A stretch of 64,000 nt of DNA from an uncultured Acidobacteriia bacterium (GTDB lineage: Bacteria; Acidobacteriota; Terriglobia; Bryobacterales; Bryobacteraceae). The translations under genes were made by a program, and so were the position numbers. Positions 53,646-62,509 of this stretch are shown here, piece after piece (the first letter of the stretch is position 1; each line of letters starts with the position of its first letter). Location: NCBI GenBank assembly GCA_903882645.1, contig CAIRXZ010000238.1:1-64000 (forward strand). The letters are read 5' to 3'. The notes under the pieces were generated by a model that was not told the origin of the DNA, ran no database searches, and saw only the letters and a list, made by a program, of their open reading frames with translations.

Positions 53646-56600
53646 TCTGACGCAGCAGACGGTCACGGATACGCCGCTTCTGCTATTCGATTGCGCGCTG
53701 CCGGACGGGCGGACGGAAAGGTGGAGCACGCACGGAGTAACGGTGAATGGCGGCGCTTACGCGGCGCGGGTCCTGCAACACAGCGCGTTCGAGATGCAGA
53801 CCGCCTCGGCGCAAGGCGTGGACGGCATCTCGCAGATTTCCATCGTGCTGGCGAACGCCGATTCGCATTTTTCGGAAATCGAGCGCTCAACCGGCTGGAA
53901 GGGCGCACGGTTGACGGTGAGCTTTCTGTTTTACGACCTGCGGAATCGGGTTCCGGCCAGCGATATCGCAGTGCTGTTTCAGGGAATCTGCAATCCGCCG
54001 GACGAGATTCTGGAAGCGACGTTCCGGATGACGGCGACCAACCGGATGAGCTTGCAGCGGGTACTGCTCCCGCAAGTGCGAATCCAGCGAACATGCCCGT
54101 GGGATTTCCCCGCGACCGCGGACCAGCGCGCGGAGGCGATCGACGGAGGAAGCAACGGGAAATACTCGCGGTACTACCGCTGCGGGTACTCGGCGGGGAT
54201 TGCGGGCGGCGCGGGAAACCTCAACGGAAGCGAGCCGTACACAAGCTGCGGATACACGCGGAGCGATTGCCAGGCGCGGGGCATGTTCGCGAACTTCGGC
54301 GGCATCGAATTCGTGCCGCCGGCCATCATGGTGCGGCCCTCGGGGGGGAACTGGCAGACGTCGGCGGTGAGCGTGAACGCGGCGCTGTACAACGATTTTG
54401 TGCCCATGGTCTACGGGACGGCGTGGTACGCGCCGCCGATCGTGTTCGCGCGCAACGACGGCAACCTGACGAGGATGGAAGTCCTGTTGGGGATCGGCGA
54501 AATGCAGAATGTGCTGGCCGTTCTGGTCAACGACGTGGAGATTCCGCAGGGCGTGGCGGGAACTCACATGACGGGAACCGGGTGGTACAACATCCCGACC
54601 CTCGGAACACGCACCGGGGCGTGCGACGGCAACTTCCTGGACGGAAACGGGCAGCCGGCGGGCGACCCTTACGGAAGCATGGCGTATCTCTCGGTGGTGG
54701 TTCCAAACCAATTGAACAACGGGACGACGCTTCCCAGGGTCATGGTGCTGGCGCAGGGGCTGAAGACTCCAATCTACGACGCGAATGGCGCGCAGACGGG
54801 CGAGCAATTCAGCAACAACCCGGCCTGGATTCTGCTGGACATGCTGCGGCGAGTCGGGTGGAGCGCGGCCGAGATCGACATTCCGAGCTTCGCGGCCGCG
54901 GCGGCATACTGCGACGAGGGGATCGACGCGCTGGATATCTACGGCAATGCCATCTCGCTCGCCAGGTTCCAGTGCAACCTGGCGCTCAAGACCAGGAAGA
55001 GCGCCGGCGACGTGACCCGCGGGGTCCGGATCGCCGCGCGACTGTTGCTGACCTACGGCAGCAACGGGCTCTTGCAGCTTCGCGTGGAGAACGCAATCGC
55101 CAACGAGCAGCCCGCGAAACCCCAGTGGTCGAACAGCGCCGAATCTCTCAACGGCGGTTGGCCGGGTTACGAATTCGGAGACGGCAGCAACGGTTTCACC
55201 GGAATCCTGCGGCTTCCCAGTGGAGCGCCGAGCGTGCGCGTGTATTCCCGCAGCATGGCGGACACCCCGAACAGTCTCAGCGTGGAGTTCCAGGACGCGC
55301 TGAACGATTACCAGCAGGACGGCTTCTCGGTGGTCGATCCGGACGATGTGGCGCTGTGCGGGCAGGAGATTTCGGCGGGTTTGAACGCGATCGGGCTTCC
55401 GAATTACGACCAGGCGGGCCGGATCCTAAAGCTGAACCTGGACAAATCGGTGCGCGGCAATGCGTACATCGAGTTCCAGACCAGCGTGCGATCGTTCGGC
55501 GTTCGCCCAGGCGACCTGATCGCCGTCACCTACCTCAAAGAAGGATTCATTCGCCAGCCGTTCCGGATTTTGAAGATCGCTCCGGGACTCAATCACCGCG
55601 TGACGACGATTACAGCGCAGATTCACGACGACGCGTGGTACGCCGACAGCAATGGGCAGGCCACTTCGGCGGCGGGAGGGCGGCGGCAGAGCGATGCCGG
55701 CGTGGGCGTGCCGCGTCCGCTGCTGGGCAGCGTTGTGGACAATAACGGAGACGTGCAATTCGGGGTAATGGAGGCCTGCGACACCAGCAGCGATGGCTCG
55801 GTCGAAACAAGCGTCACCGTGAGCTACATTCCCGCGCCCAGTTGCGCGGCGGCTGGCCCGGACATCCCCCTTGTGAGCTTGGCGGCGGAAGTGGCGGCGG
55901 GCGGAACCCTCGCAAGCGGCCAGGTTCTGTACTACGCGGTTTCGGCGCGGGACTCGGCCGGGAACGAGAGCGCGCCGTCTTTTCTGGTGACGGCCGCGAT
56001 CGCCAACAGTGGAAGCGCGGTTACGCTGTCCGGGCTGAGTTTCTCGCCGAATACGGCGGCTTTCCACGTCTATCGCGGCAACGCGCCGGGGAGACTGTTC
56101 CGGATCGCGAGCAACCAGCAAACCGCGGGCCAGTTCACCGATTCCGGTCTTCCGCCGCAGATTATCGCGCCGCCCGACCCCAACTTCGACCATGCGAATT
56201 TCTATTGGCGCATGGAACTCCTGCCGGAGACGGCGGCGACGCTGCGCTCGGTCAACACGGCGGGCAACGCCTCGCTTAACGTGAAGGTCAACGCATTCGC
56301 CGGGATGACGGCGCGGATCACGCGCGGGCGCGGGGCCGGACAGGAACGCACGATCGCATCGAATACGCACACCACGCTGACCGTATCGCCGGCCTGGGCG
56401 GTGGAACCGGATGCCACCAGCTACTTAGTGGTGGCGGAGACCGGCTGGAAACCCGGCGCGACGACGACGAGCGCGACGGCGCAGTTCACGATTGCGAACC
56501 GGTCCGGGGAGGTGGCGCACATCACCGGGCGCGCCGCAAACGTCAACAATGTGGAGTGCGATCCGGAGATCTCGACCGTGACGCGATGGCAGATTGGCGG

Positions 56601-57513
56601 AGCGGGCGTGGCGGACGCGGCCGTTCCACCGCAGCCGCTTTTCGGGCTGGGGCCCGGCGCTCAGGGCGGGACGGTGGAGTTGAGCGGCGTTTCATTCCCG
56701 GACCTGGCGAACACGCGCTCGATATCCTCGGCTACGCTGACGATGTATTACTGGAACGAACTGGCAGGCACGCCGGGGATCACGCTCGCCAGCGCGGCGG
56801 GAGCGCCGGACACCATGCTCAACCTTAGCCAGCCGGGACCGGGACTGCCGGGGAGCTATCTCCAAATCGACGGCGAAGTAATCCGCGTGGAAGCGTCGCT
56901 CAACGGCGGCGCCACTTACCGGGTGACGCGAGGATGCCACGGGAGCCAGGCGGCGCCGCACACGGCGGGGCAGGCGCCGGTGTACCATCTTGCGAGCAAG
57001 AGCGCGATCGCGGCGTTCCCACCCGAGTTCTTCGGGAGCCCGTACAGCGGGAGCTGGACTTACCCTGTGATCCTGCCGGACGTGCGGGTGGTAAGCGCCG
57101 AGCTATTCGCGACCAACAACAAAGGAAACAGCCCGACTGGCAGCATCGCTCTGACCCACACCACCGACTTGGGACTGCGCACGACCTCCGGCGGGCAGTA
57201 TACGATTCAAGTGGACGGCTTTCTGGCGGTGGACCAATACGCGGCTCCGGCCCTGGTCATGGAGGCCTCGCACGCAGTTCGCGAGATTTACGCCGTGTTG
57301 GGCAAAGCGGCCGACGCGCAGGTGCGACTGCAGTTGAACGTCAACGGGAGTCCGTACTGTTCACTGGCCTTCAATCCCTCGAATTCGGTCTCCAACAGCG
57401 TGCCGGGCAATACGGTGGCTCCGCTGGCGGCCGGCTCGCAGGTCACTCTATCGATTCTCACGGTGGGGCAGGCGTATCCGGGCGCCGACTTGACCGTGCT
57501 GATCCGGCTCTGA
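53629..57513 (+). CDS. Large tail hub protein with gpL/DUF2163-like N-terminus
   Basis: 1294 residues. Residues 1-150 are hub-like beta domain (FEMQTASAQGVDGISQISIV). Four cysteines follow at 156, 185, 207 and 214 (RTCPW, YRCGY, SCGYTRSDC) just before NFGGIEF, the arrangement of the iron-sulfur hub domain of lambda gpL and of GTA DUF2163 proteins. Residues 250-680 resemble tail attachment (J-like) modules (YLSVVVPNQLNNGT, FGVRPGDLIAVTYLKEGFIR). Ig-like and beta modules make up the remainder. It fuses functions that lambda divides among several genes. Confidence 0.78.
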   Translation: MSTIFDLTQQTVTDTPLLLFDCALPDGRTERWSTHGVTVNGGAYAARVLQHSAFEMQTASAQGVDGISQISIVLANADSHFSEIERSTGWKGARLTVSFLFYDLRNRVPASDIAVLFQGICNPPDEILEATFRMTATNRMSLQRVLLPQVRIQRTCPWDFPATADQRAEAIDGGSNGKYSRYYRCGYSAGIAGGAGNLNGSEPYTSCGYTRSDCQARGMFANFGGIEFVPPAIMVRPSGGNWQTSAVSVNAALYNDFVPMVYGTAWYAPPIVFARNDGNLTRMEVLLGIGEMQNVLAVLVNDVEIPQGVAGTHMTGTGWYNIPTLGTRTGACDGNFLDGNGQPAGDPYGSMAYLSVVVPNQLNNGTTLPRVMVLAQGLKTPIYDANGAQTGEQFSNNPAWILLDMLRRVGWSAAEIDIPSFAAAAAYCDEGIDALDIYGNAISLARFQCNLALKTRKSAGDVTRGVRIAARLLLTYGSNGLLQLRVENAIANEQPAKPQWSNSAESLNGGWPGYEFGDGSNGFTGILRLPSGAPSVRVYSRSMADTPNSLSVEFQDALNDYQQDGFSVVDPDDVALCGQEISAGLNAIGLPNYDQAGRILKLNLDKSVRGNAYIEFQTSVRSFGVRPGDLIAVTYLKEGFIRQPFRILKIAPGLNHRVTTITAQIHDDAWYADSNGQATSAAGGRRQSDAGVGVPRPLLGSVVDNNGDVQFGVMEACDTSSDGSVETSVTVSYIPAPSCAAAGPDIPLVSLAAEVAAGGTLASGQVLYYAVSARDSAGNESAPSFLVTAAIANSGSAVTLSGLSFSPNTAAFHVYRGNAPGRLFRIASNQQTAGQFTDSGLPPQIIAPPDPNFDHANFYWRMELLPETAATLRSVNTAGNASLNVKVNAFAGMTARITRGRGAGQERTIASNTHTTLTVSPAWAVEPDATSYLVVAETGWKPGATTTSATAQFTIANRSGEVAHITGRAANVNNVECDPEISTVTRWQIGGAGVADAAVPPQPLFGLGPGAQGGTVELSGVSFPDLANTRSISSATLTMYYWNELAGTPGITLASAAGAPDTMLNLSQPGPGLPGSYLQIDGEVIRVEASLNGGATYRVTRGCHGSQAAPHTAGQAPVYHLASKSAIAAFPPEFFGSPYSGSWTYPVILPDVRVVSAELFATNNKGNSPTGSIALTHTTDLGLRTTSGGQYTIQVDGFLAVDQYAAPALVMEASHAVREIYAVLGKAADAQVRLQLNVNGSPYCSLAFNPSNSVSNSVPGNTVAPLAAGSQVTLSILTVGQAYPGADLTVLIRL

Positions 57514-57520
57514 ATCCGAA

Positions 57521-60298
57521 ATGGCGGAACAACTCACCAAGCTGCGGCCCGACCGGGACCTGCAATGCTACTTCCAGCAACCAAGCGCAGCCGCGGCCTT
57601 GAGCGAAACCAGCGCAACCGGGTTCACGGTGTCCGGGTCCTTTCGCCAGCAGTTCGATTGGGCGGTAGTCGAGTGGGCCCGCGACGACGTCTTCGAGCAT
57701 CCGGCGCTGCGCTGCCTGCCGGACGGCGACCTCAGCGGGCTGCATCTTTCCTACGACGAGCAACGCCAGAACTGCATGGCGATGGACTCCACGCTGTGGC
57801 CGACGGTAGACTGGCCATACCTCCGGATCTGGGCGACAGGCTCGGACGGCGTCGAACGGGAGTACAAGGTTCCGCTCAAGACCTACGCGACACCCGCGGC
57901 GGGGAGTTTTGCGCCGGCGCAGGCGGTGTTCGAACTCACGGGCGCGGTGAGCGCCTCCGATAACGTGGAGCTGGCCTGGGCGGCGGCGGACGCGGTAGAC
58001 CCATCGAGCCAGCACGCCACCCACCAGATGTACTACAACGACACGCTGGAAGGCGTGGCTGCGCTCTTGGCGAATGCGATCGCTGCGAACACCGCCGCGA
58101 CGGGCATGACGGCAACGGCCGCGGGCGCGCAGATCACGCTGCAGTCCCAGGGCGCGGCGGGGGCCAACGGAAACCGGGTCGGCGTCTACGGCAACGTGAG
58201 CGGCGCACAGACCGAGATCTGGCAGCCGGCGTGGCAGACCATGAGCGGTGGGACTTCGCCGGCGAAGTGGCACGTCGATCTGGACTTCAGTAATCTCCAG
58301 GGTTACCAGGGGCCGGATTTCACTACGCTTGTCCACGTGCCGGCGAGCGCCGTCCGCCGGATGCGGTGGACGTGGGCGCCGGACCAAAAGCAGGGCGCCT
58401 TCGCGCGGACCGAATTCCAGGTGACTGTTTCGAACTGGACGGTCGCCGGAACGAATCTCGGGCAACAAGTCGCCGGGCCGGGAAGCTGGCGCGCCGAAGA
58501 CGGGTCCGACCTGGTCGTCTGGTCGGGCGCCTGGGACAATTGCGCCATCGGCAACTACTCCGGCGGCTCGATTCGATCCACGGAGACGCCCGGATCGTCC
58601 GTCTCGTACACCTACGCGGCAACCGGCAGCCACACGCTGTACCTGGGGACGCGCATGTTCCGTAACGACACGGCGGCCGGCGCGCAGATCTCCATCACGA
58701 TCGACGGCGCGGCGCGCACCGAGAGCCTGGCGTTCGCCGGCGCCGAGGATTTCCTGGTCCGGATCAAGGTGGCAGACCTCAACGCGGGGCAGCACGCCGT
58801 GACGGCGGCGCACGCCGGGAGCGGAGTCTTCTATTTCGACTTCTTCGAGATCGCATTCCCAGCGGCCGAACTGCCCTCGTTCGCTCAAACCCCGGGCACG
58901 ACGCTGGCAACCGACTGGGATACCTATCATTCCATCTGCCTTGCTCCGGAGCGCACTGCGTGGCTGATCGACAAGCTCGGTTTCGGTGGACGGGCGAACC
59001 ACTATGCCGGCGCGATGTGGTTCTACGAACTGACGCGGCCGGGGCACCACTACGCTTCGGCGACCGTGACGTTCGCGGGCGCGCCGGATTTCGGCCTGTA
59101 TACAACTGTCAACGTCGGCGGAGCGGGGTTCCGGCACATGAGTTTCATTGCGGACACGGCGGCGAGCGTGGCCAAGGCGCTGGAGCTCTCGATCAACGCC
59201 GGGGCCACCGCGGTTTGGGCAAGCGCGGCAGGGAGCGCGCTGACCATCTGGTCGCGCACGATGGGGGCGGCCGGAAACGGGATGACGATCGCCGCGGACA
59301 CGGGCGGCAGCCAGCACTTGACGGCGCAGGCGAGCGGGCCGCTGGCCGGGGGCGTGGACGGCGACCTCACGACGATGCCGTGGGCGCAGGGCTGGCGCAC
59401 CGACCTGACATCGTCCCCACGCATCAACCGGGCGGCGCGAGACTGGCACGCCAGCTACTTCGCCGCGCTCAAAGGTTACGGCATCGACGCCGCGGCGGCG
59501 TTTTCCATGGAGCTTCAGCACGGCGATCCGCAACCGGCGACGGGGATTGCGCAGCGGTATCCCGACGGCAGTCCCGCGCTGCTCAATACGCCGGCCCTTC
59601 AGACGAACTTCTCGCCGGTTAGCACCGCGTTCTGGCAGCAGGTTTACCGCGATATGGCGGACATCATGAGCGCGGCCGGCCTAGTCCCGTATCTGCAGTT
59701 CGGGGAAGTCGAGTGGTGGTTCAACGCGGCGTCCTCGGGCATGCCGTTCTATGACGCCTACACCGAGAGCGCGTTTCAGACGGCCAAGGGACGGCCGCTG
59801 GGGATCATCCCGAGCCAAAATGCGTCCCCGAGCGACTTCCCCGACGAATGCGCTTTCCTGCCAACCCTGATTGGCGAATTCACAAATGCGGTCATGGCTT
59901 TCGTGCGGACGACGTATCCGAACGCCCGCTTCGAATCGCTCTACCCCGTGGACGCCAACGACACGCCGTTGAACAAGATCGTCAATTATCCGGCGGCGTA
60001 CTGGACCCCCGCGACTCTGAACTGCCTGAAAACCGAGAACTTCATCTACACCGGCGGCCGCGATTTGGACAAAGCGCGCGAATCGATCGAGTTGCCGGCG
60101 CAGCTCGGGTTCCCGCAATCGCAGAGCAGCCACCTGGTGGGAATCGGCGATTGCACCACGCCTTGGCTGAAAGAAAGGAGACTGGCGCTGGAGAATGGGG
60201 TAGAGTCGGTGGTGCTGTTCGCGCTCGATCAGTTCTGTCTGATTGGGTACCCGGCGCCGCTGGCCAGGAGCTCGCGGCGGTCGGGGAAGATGGGGTAG
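57521..60298 (+). CDS. Tail-tip protein with repeated beta modules and a TIM-barrel-like C-terminus
   Basis: 925 residues, starting eight bases after the hub gene. A module of about 60 residues occurs twice, near 173-230 (LEGVAALLANAIAANTAATG, GAAGANGNRV) and near 540-600 (SVAKALELSINAGATAVWAS, MGAAGNGMTI). The C-terminal 300 residues (SMELQHGDPQPATGIAQRYP, YLQFGEVEWWFN) look like a glycosidase-type TIM barrel, although I cannot place catalytic residues. Probably a receptor-binding or cell-wall-acting tip. It is the last gene of the cluster. Confidence 0.65.
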   Translation: MAEQLTKLRPDRDLQCYFQQPSAAAALSETSATGFTVSGSFRQQFDWAVVEWARDDVFEHPALRCLPDGDLSGLHLSYDEQRQNCMAMDSTLWPTVDWPYLRIWATGSDGVEREYKVPLKTYATPAAGSFAPAQAVFELTGAVSASDNVELAWAAADAVDPSSQHATHQMYYNDTLEGVAALLANAIAANTAATGMTATAAGAQITLQSQGAAGANGNRVGVYGNVSGAQTEIWQPAWQTMSGGTSPAKWHVDLDFSNLQGYQGPDFTTLVHVPASAVRRMRWTWAPDQKQGAFARTEFQVTVSNWTVAGTNLGQQVAGPGSWRAEDGSDLVVWSGAWDNCAIGNYSGGSIRSTETPGSSVSYTYAATGSHTLYLGTRMFRNDTAAGAQISITIDGAARTESLAFAGAEDFLVRIKVADLNAGQHAVTAAHAGSGVFYFDFFEIAFPAAELPSFAQTPGTTLATDWDTYHSICLAPERTAWLIDKLGFGGRANHYAGAMWFYELTRPGHHYASATVTFAGAPDFGLYTTVNVGGAGFRHMSFIADTAASVAKALELSINAGATAVWASAAGSALTIWSRTMGAAGNGMTIAADTGGSQHLTAQASGPLAGGVDGDLTTMPWAQGWRTDLTSSPRINRAARDWHASYFAALKGYGIDAAAAFSMELQHGDPQPATGIAQRYPDGSPALLNTPALQTNFSPVSTAFWQQVYRDMADIMSAAGLVPYLQFGEVEWWFNAASSGMPFYDAYTESAFQTAKGRPLGIIPSQNASPSDFPDECAFLPTLIGEFTNAVMAFVRTTYPNARFESLYPVDANDTPLNKIVNYPAAYWTPATLNCLKTENFIYTGGRDLDKARESIELPAQLGFPQSQSSHLVGIGDCTTPWLKERRLALENGVESVVLFALDQFCLIGYPAPLARSSRRSGKMG

Positions 60299-60338
60299 GG
60301 CTGGTACCGTTCCTCTCGCGGGCTGGCCGGCCACGGGC

Positions 60339-62474
60339 TCAGCCGGTCATGGCGGCGGGGTCGGTGGTGGGGAGTTCCAGCCAGCCTTGCTGGGGGACGG
60401 CGTCCACGGGGAGACCGGACTGCCAGAGGGAGAACTGGAAGCGGAGGCCGGCGCCTGGGGCGATGGCCAAAGCGGCGAGCGGGACGCGCGCCTCGAGGAT
60501 GCGCGCGAAGGCGCATTCCACGGGGTTGGGGGCGGCCGGCGGGGCGGCGGCCAGCCTGGCTTCGGAAGTCAGGACGGCGCCGTTGGCCAGCGTGATGTTC
60601 GCGTAGCTCGGGCCGGCGCCTTCCAGCGATTGGATGGTCAGCCGCACCTCGGTGGCCGATAGTCCGGCTTGGGAGCCGGGGTGAAAATCCACGCGGAGAT
60701 AGAGATTGGCGCCGTCGCTGCCGAAGTACGCCTCCTTCACCAGGGATTTCTTGCCGTGCATGGATCCCGAGCGCTGGTCCACGCGATAGGTTCCGGCGCC
60801 GATCCATTCAAAGTAGGAGGTCACGCGGCCGTCGATGACGGGAGTAATGGGACCGGAGGGCGGGATACGCAATTCGGGCGCGGCGGAGCGCAGAATCGGC
60901 CGCGAGAGTTCCTCCGGCGGGACCAAGTCCAGGAAGCGATAAACGTTGGCCAGGTGGCTGCGATAGAGCTGGTCGAATTCCTCGCGGTTGACCGATTCGT
61001 GCTCCGGCCCGTACCACCAGCACCAGTCGCTGCCTTCGGCGATCATCAATTCCTCGAGGGCCAGACGGCGCCGCTCCGGGGAGACGCCGGTGGCGGAATC
61101 GAAGGTCTGGCGCGCGCGCAGGAGTTGGGTCCAGGCTTGGTTGTCCTCCCCGGCGCCGATCCACACGTCGAAGTTGGCGTCAATCCACGATCCTGGAAAG
61201 ATGCCGTCGAGCGGCGAGGCCGGCAGCAGCTTCAGAGCCTCGCTAACCGTGACCGCGCGCATGCCCGCGCCGGCGGAGATGCGGCGGTAAAGCTCGCGGA
61301 GGAAGGGGCGCCCGTTTTGGAGGTAGTATTCCCAGGCGTTCTCGCCGTCGAGGACGATGGGCACGAAAGCGTCGCGCCCTCCCGCGAGGATGCCGGCGCA
61401 ATTGGCGCGGATGCGGTCGAGAAAATCGGCGGCGGCGGGGCCGCTGTCCATCTTGGAATAGACGAAACCGATGAGGTCGCTGAGGAAGTGGTCGCGAAAG
61501 ACGACGGCCAACGAACGGCCGCTTTGCCACCACCGGTAAGTCCGGTAGAGGCCATCGACGCCCACGGCGCGGCCCAGAGTCCGGTTGAGCACGCCGCTGT
61601 CGGTGGCGGCCCACTCGAAGCCCAGGTCCGCGGCGATGGCGAAGACTTCGTCGGAGACCGAGCCCTCCGAAGGCCATAGTCCGACGGGAGGGGCTCCGAA
61701 CGTCCGGGCAATGGCGTCACGCGACAGGACGAGCTGGCGGCGGGCATCGTCGGGGTAGCGAAAGCGCGGCGGTAGCGTCACGCCGGGGTGGGAGACGGCG
61801 GCAATGTCGGAATCGCAGAGCAGCGGCAGGATGGGATGGTAGTACGGGGTGGTGGAGATCTCGATCTGGCCCGCGGCCGCCAGCTTGCGGTATTCGGGGA
61901 GCACCTGGGAGACGATCTCGCGCTGCTTTTCGCCCATGCGGCGCTGGTCCGCGAGAGTGAAATCGCGGCCGCGCGCGATCCAGCCGCGCACCTCCGGATC
62001 CCCGGCCTGAAACTCCTCGTCGAACCAGGCGAGCTGCGACCACATTTGGAGATCGCGGATTTCCTGGGCGTCGAAGTGGCGCGCGGAGGCGGAGTGCTTT
62101 TGCGCCTGCCAGGCGTCGAACAGCTCGCCGTAGCGCGGGTAGCGGTAGATCATGCGCCGCGGATCCGAGTAGAAGGAATGGCGCATCAGGAAAGCTCGCT
62201 CCTCGCCGGAGAGCTGCTCGGCGGGCTTGAGCGCGAGGGCGAGAAAGGGATCGGCCGCCTCGCCCGAGGCGTATTCGGCGATCTGCGCCGTGAGGGAGGG
62301 CACCAGGTTAAACGTCTGGTGGATCTGGGGGAACTCCTCGAGGATGCGCGCCATGCCGTAGTAATCCTTGAGGGCGTGCATGCGCGTCCAGGGCATTTTG
62401 TACTCGCCGGAGCTCAGGTCCTTGTAAAACGGCTGGTGCATGTGCCACAGGAAGCACAAGTAGATTTGCGGCAT
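60339..62474 (-). CDS. Glycoside hydrolase family 57 (alpha-amylase/glucanotransferase type)
   Basis: 711 residues. N-terminus YLCFLWHMHQPFYKD is the GH57 hallmark (HQP). The nucleophile Glu lies in GLWPSEGSVSDEVF, and the acid Asp in FVPIVLDGENAWEYY. Residues 480-711 form a beta-rich C-terminal domain (ITPVIDGRVTSYFEWIGAGT). No signal peptide, so it probably acts on glycogen or maltodextrin in the cytoplasm. It follows the phosphoesterase gene after 35 bases and converges with the phage-like cluster. Confidence 0.93.
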   Translation of the reverse strand: MPQIYLCFLWHMHQPFYKDLSSGEYKMPWTRMHALKDYYGMARILEEFPQIHQTFNLVPSLTAQIAEYASGEAADPFLALALKPAEQLSGEERAFLMRHSFYSDPRRMIYRYPRYGELFDAWQAQKHSASARHFDAQEIRDLQMWSQLAWFDEEFQAGDPEVRGWIARGRDFTLADQRRMGEKQREIVSQVLPEYRKLAAAGQIEISTTPYYHPILPLLCDSDIAAVSHPGVTLPPRFRYPDDARRQLVLSRDAIARTFGAPPVGLWPSEGSVSDEVFAIAADLGFEWAATDSGVLNRTLGRAVGVDGLYRTYRWWQSGRSLAVVFRDHFLSDLIGFVYSKMDSGPAAADFLDRIRANCAGILAGGRDAFVPIVLDGENAWEYYLQNGRPFLRELYRRISAGAGMRAVTVSEALKLLPASPLDGIFPGSWIDANFDVWIGAGEDNQAWTQLLRARQTFDSATGVSPERRRLALEELMIAEGSDWCWWYGPEHESVNREEFDQLYRSHLANVYRFLDLVPPEELSRPILRSAAPELRIPPSGPITPVIDGRVTSYFEWIGAGTYRVDQRSGSMHGKKSLVKEAYFGSDGANLYLRVDFHPGSQAGLSATEVRLTIQSLEGAGPSYANITLANGAVLTSEARLAAAPPAAPNPVECAFARILEARVPLAALAIAPGAGLRFQFSLWQSGLPVDAVPQQGWLELPTTDPAAMTG

Positions 62475-62509
62475 GGGTAGTCTATCGGCGGAAAGCCGCG
62501 GGAACTTCG

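Larger units (their letters stand above)
43536..60298 (+). mobile_element. Phage-like particle cluster (domesticated phage or gene-transfer-agent candidate)
   Basis: About 16.8 kb of same-strand, tightly packed genes in the order packaging, portal, scaffold, coat, connectors, tail tube, chaperone with frameshift, short tape measure, distal tail, hub, tail tip. I find no integrase, repressor, replication, holin or endolysin gene and no flanking direct repeats. It is bounded by asnB/glycosyltransferase on the left and a convergent GH57 gene on the right. Confidence 0.8.

Noticed and set aside
57458-59533. 691-codon minus-strand open frame opposite the tail-tip gene
   Set aside because: No domain, Arg/His/Val-rich shadow composition, no ribosome site, and it overlaps the better-supported + strand genes.
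43536-60298. Contractile injection system or tailocin
   Set aside because: There is no sheath, baseplate wedge or spike gene, and terminase, portal and coat genes are intact, so a DNA-packaging particle fits better.
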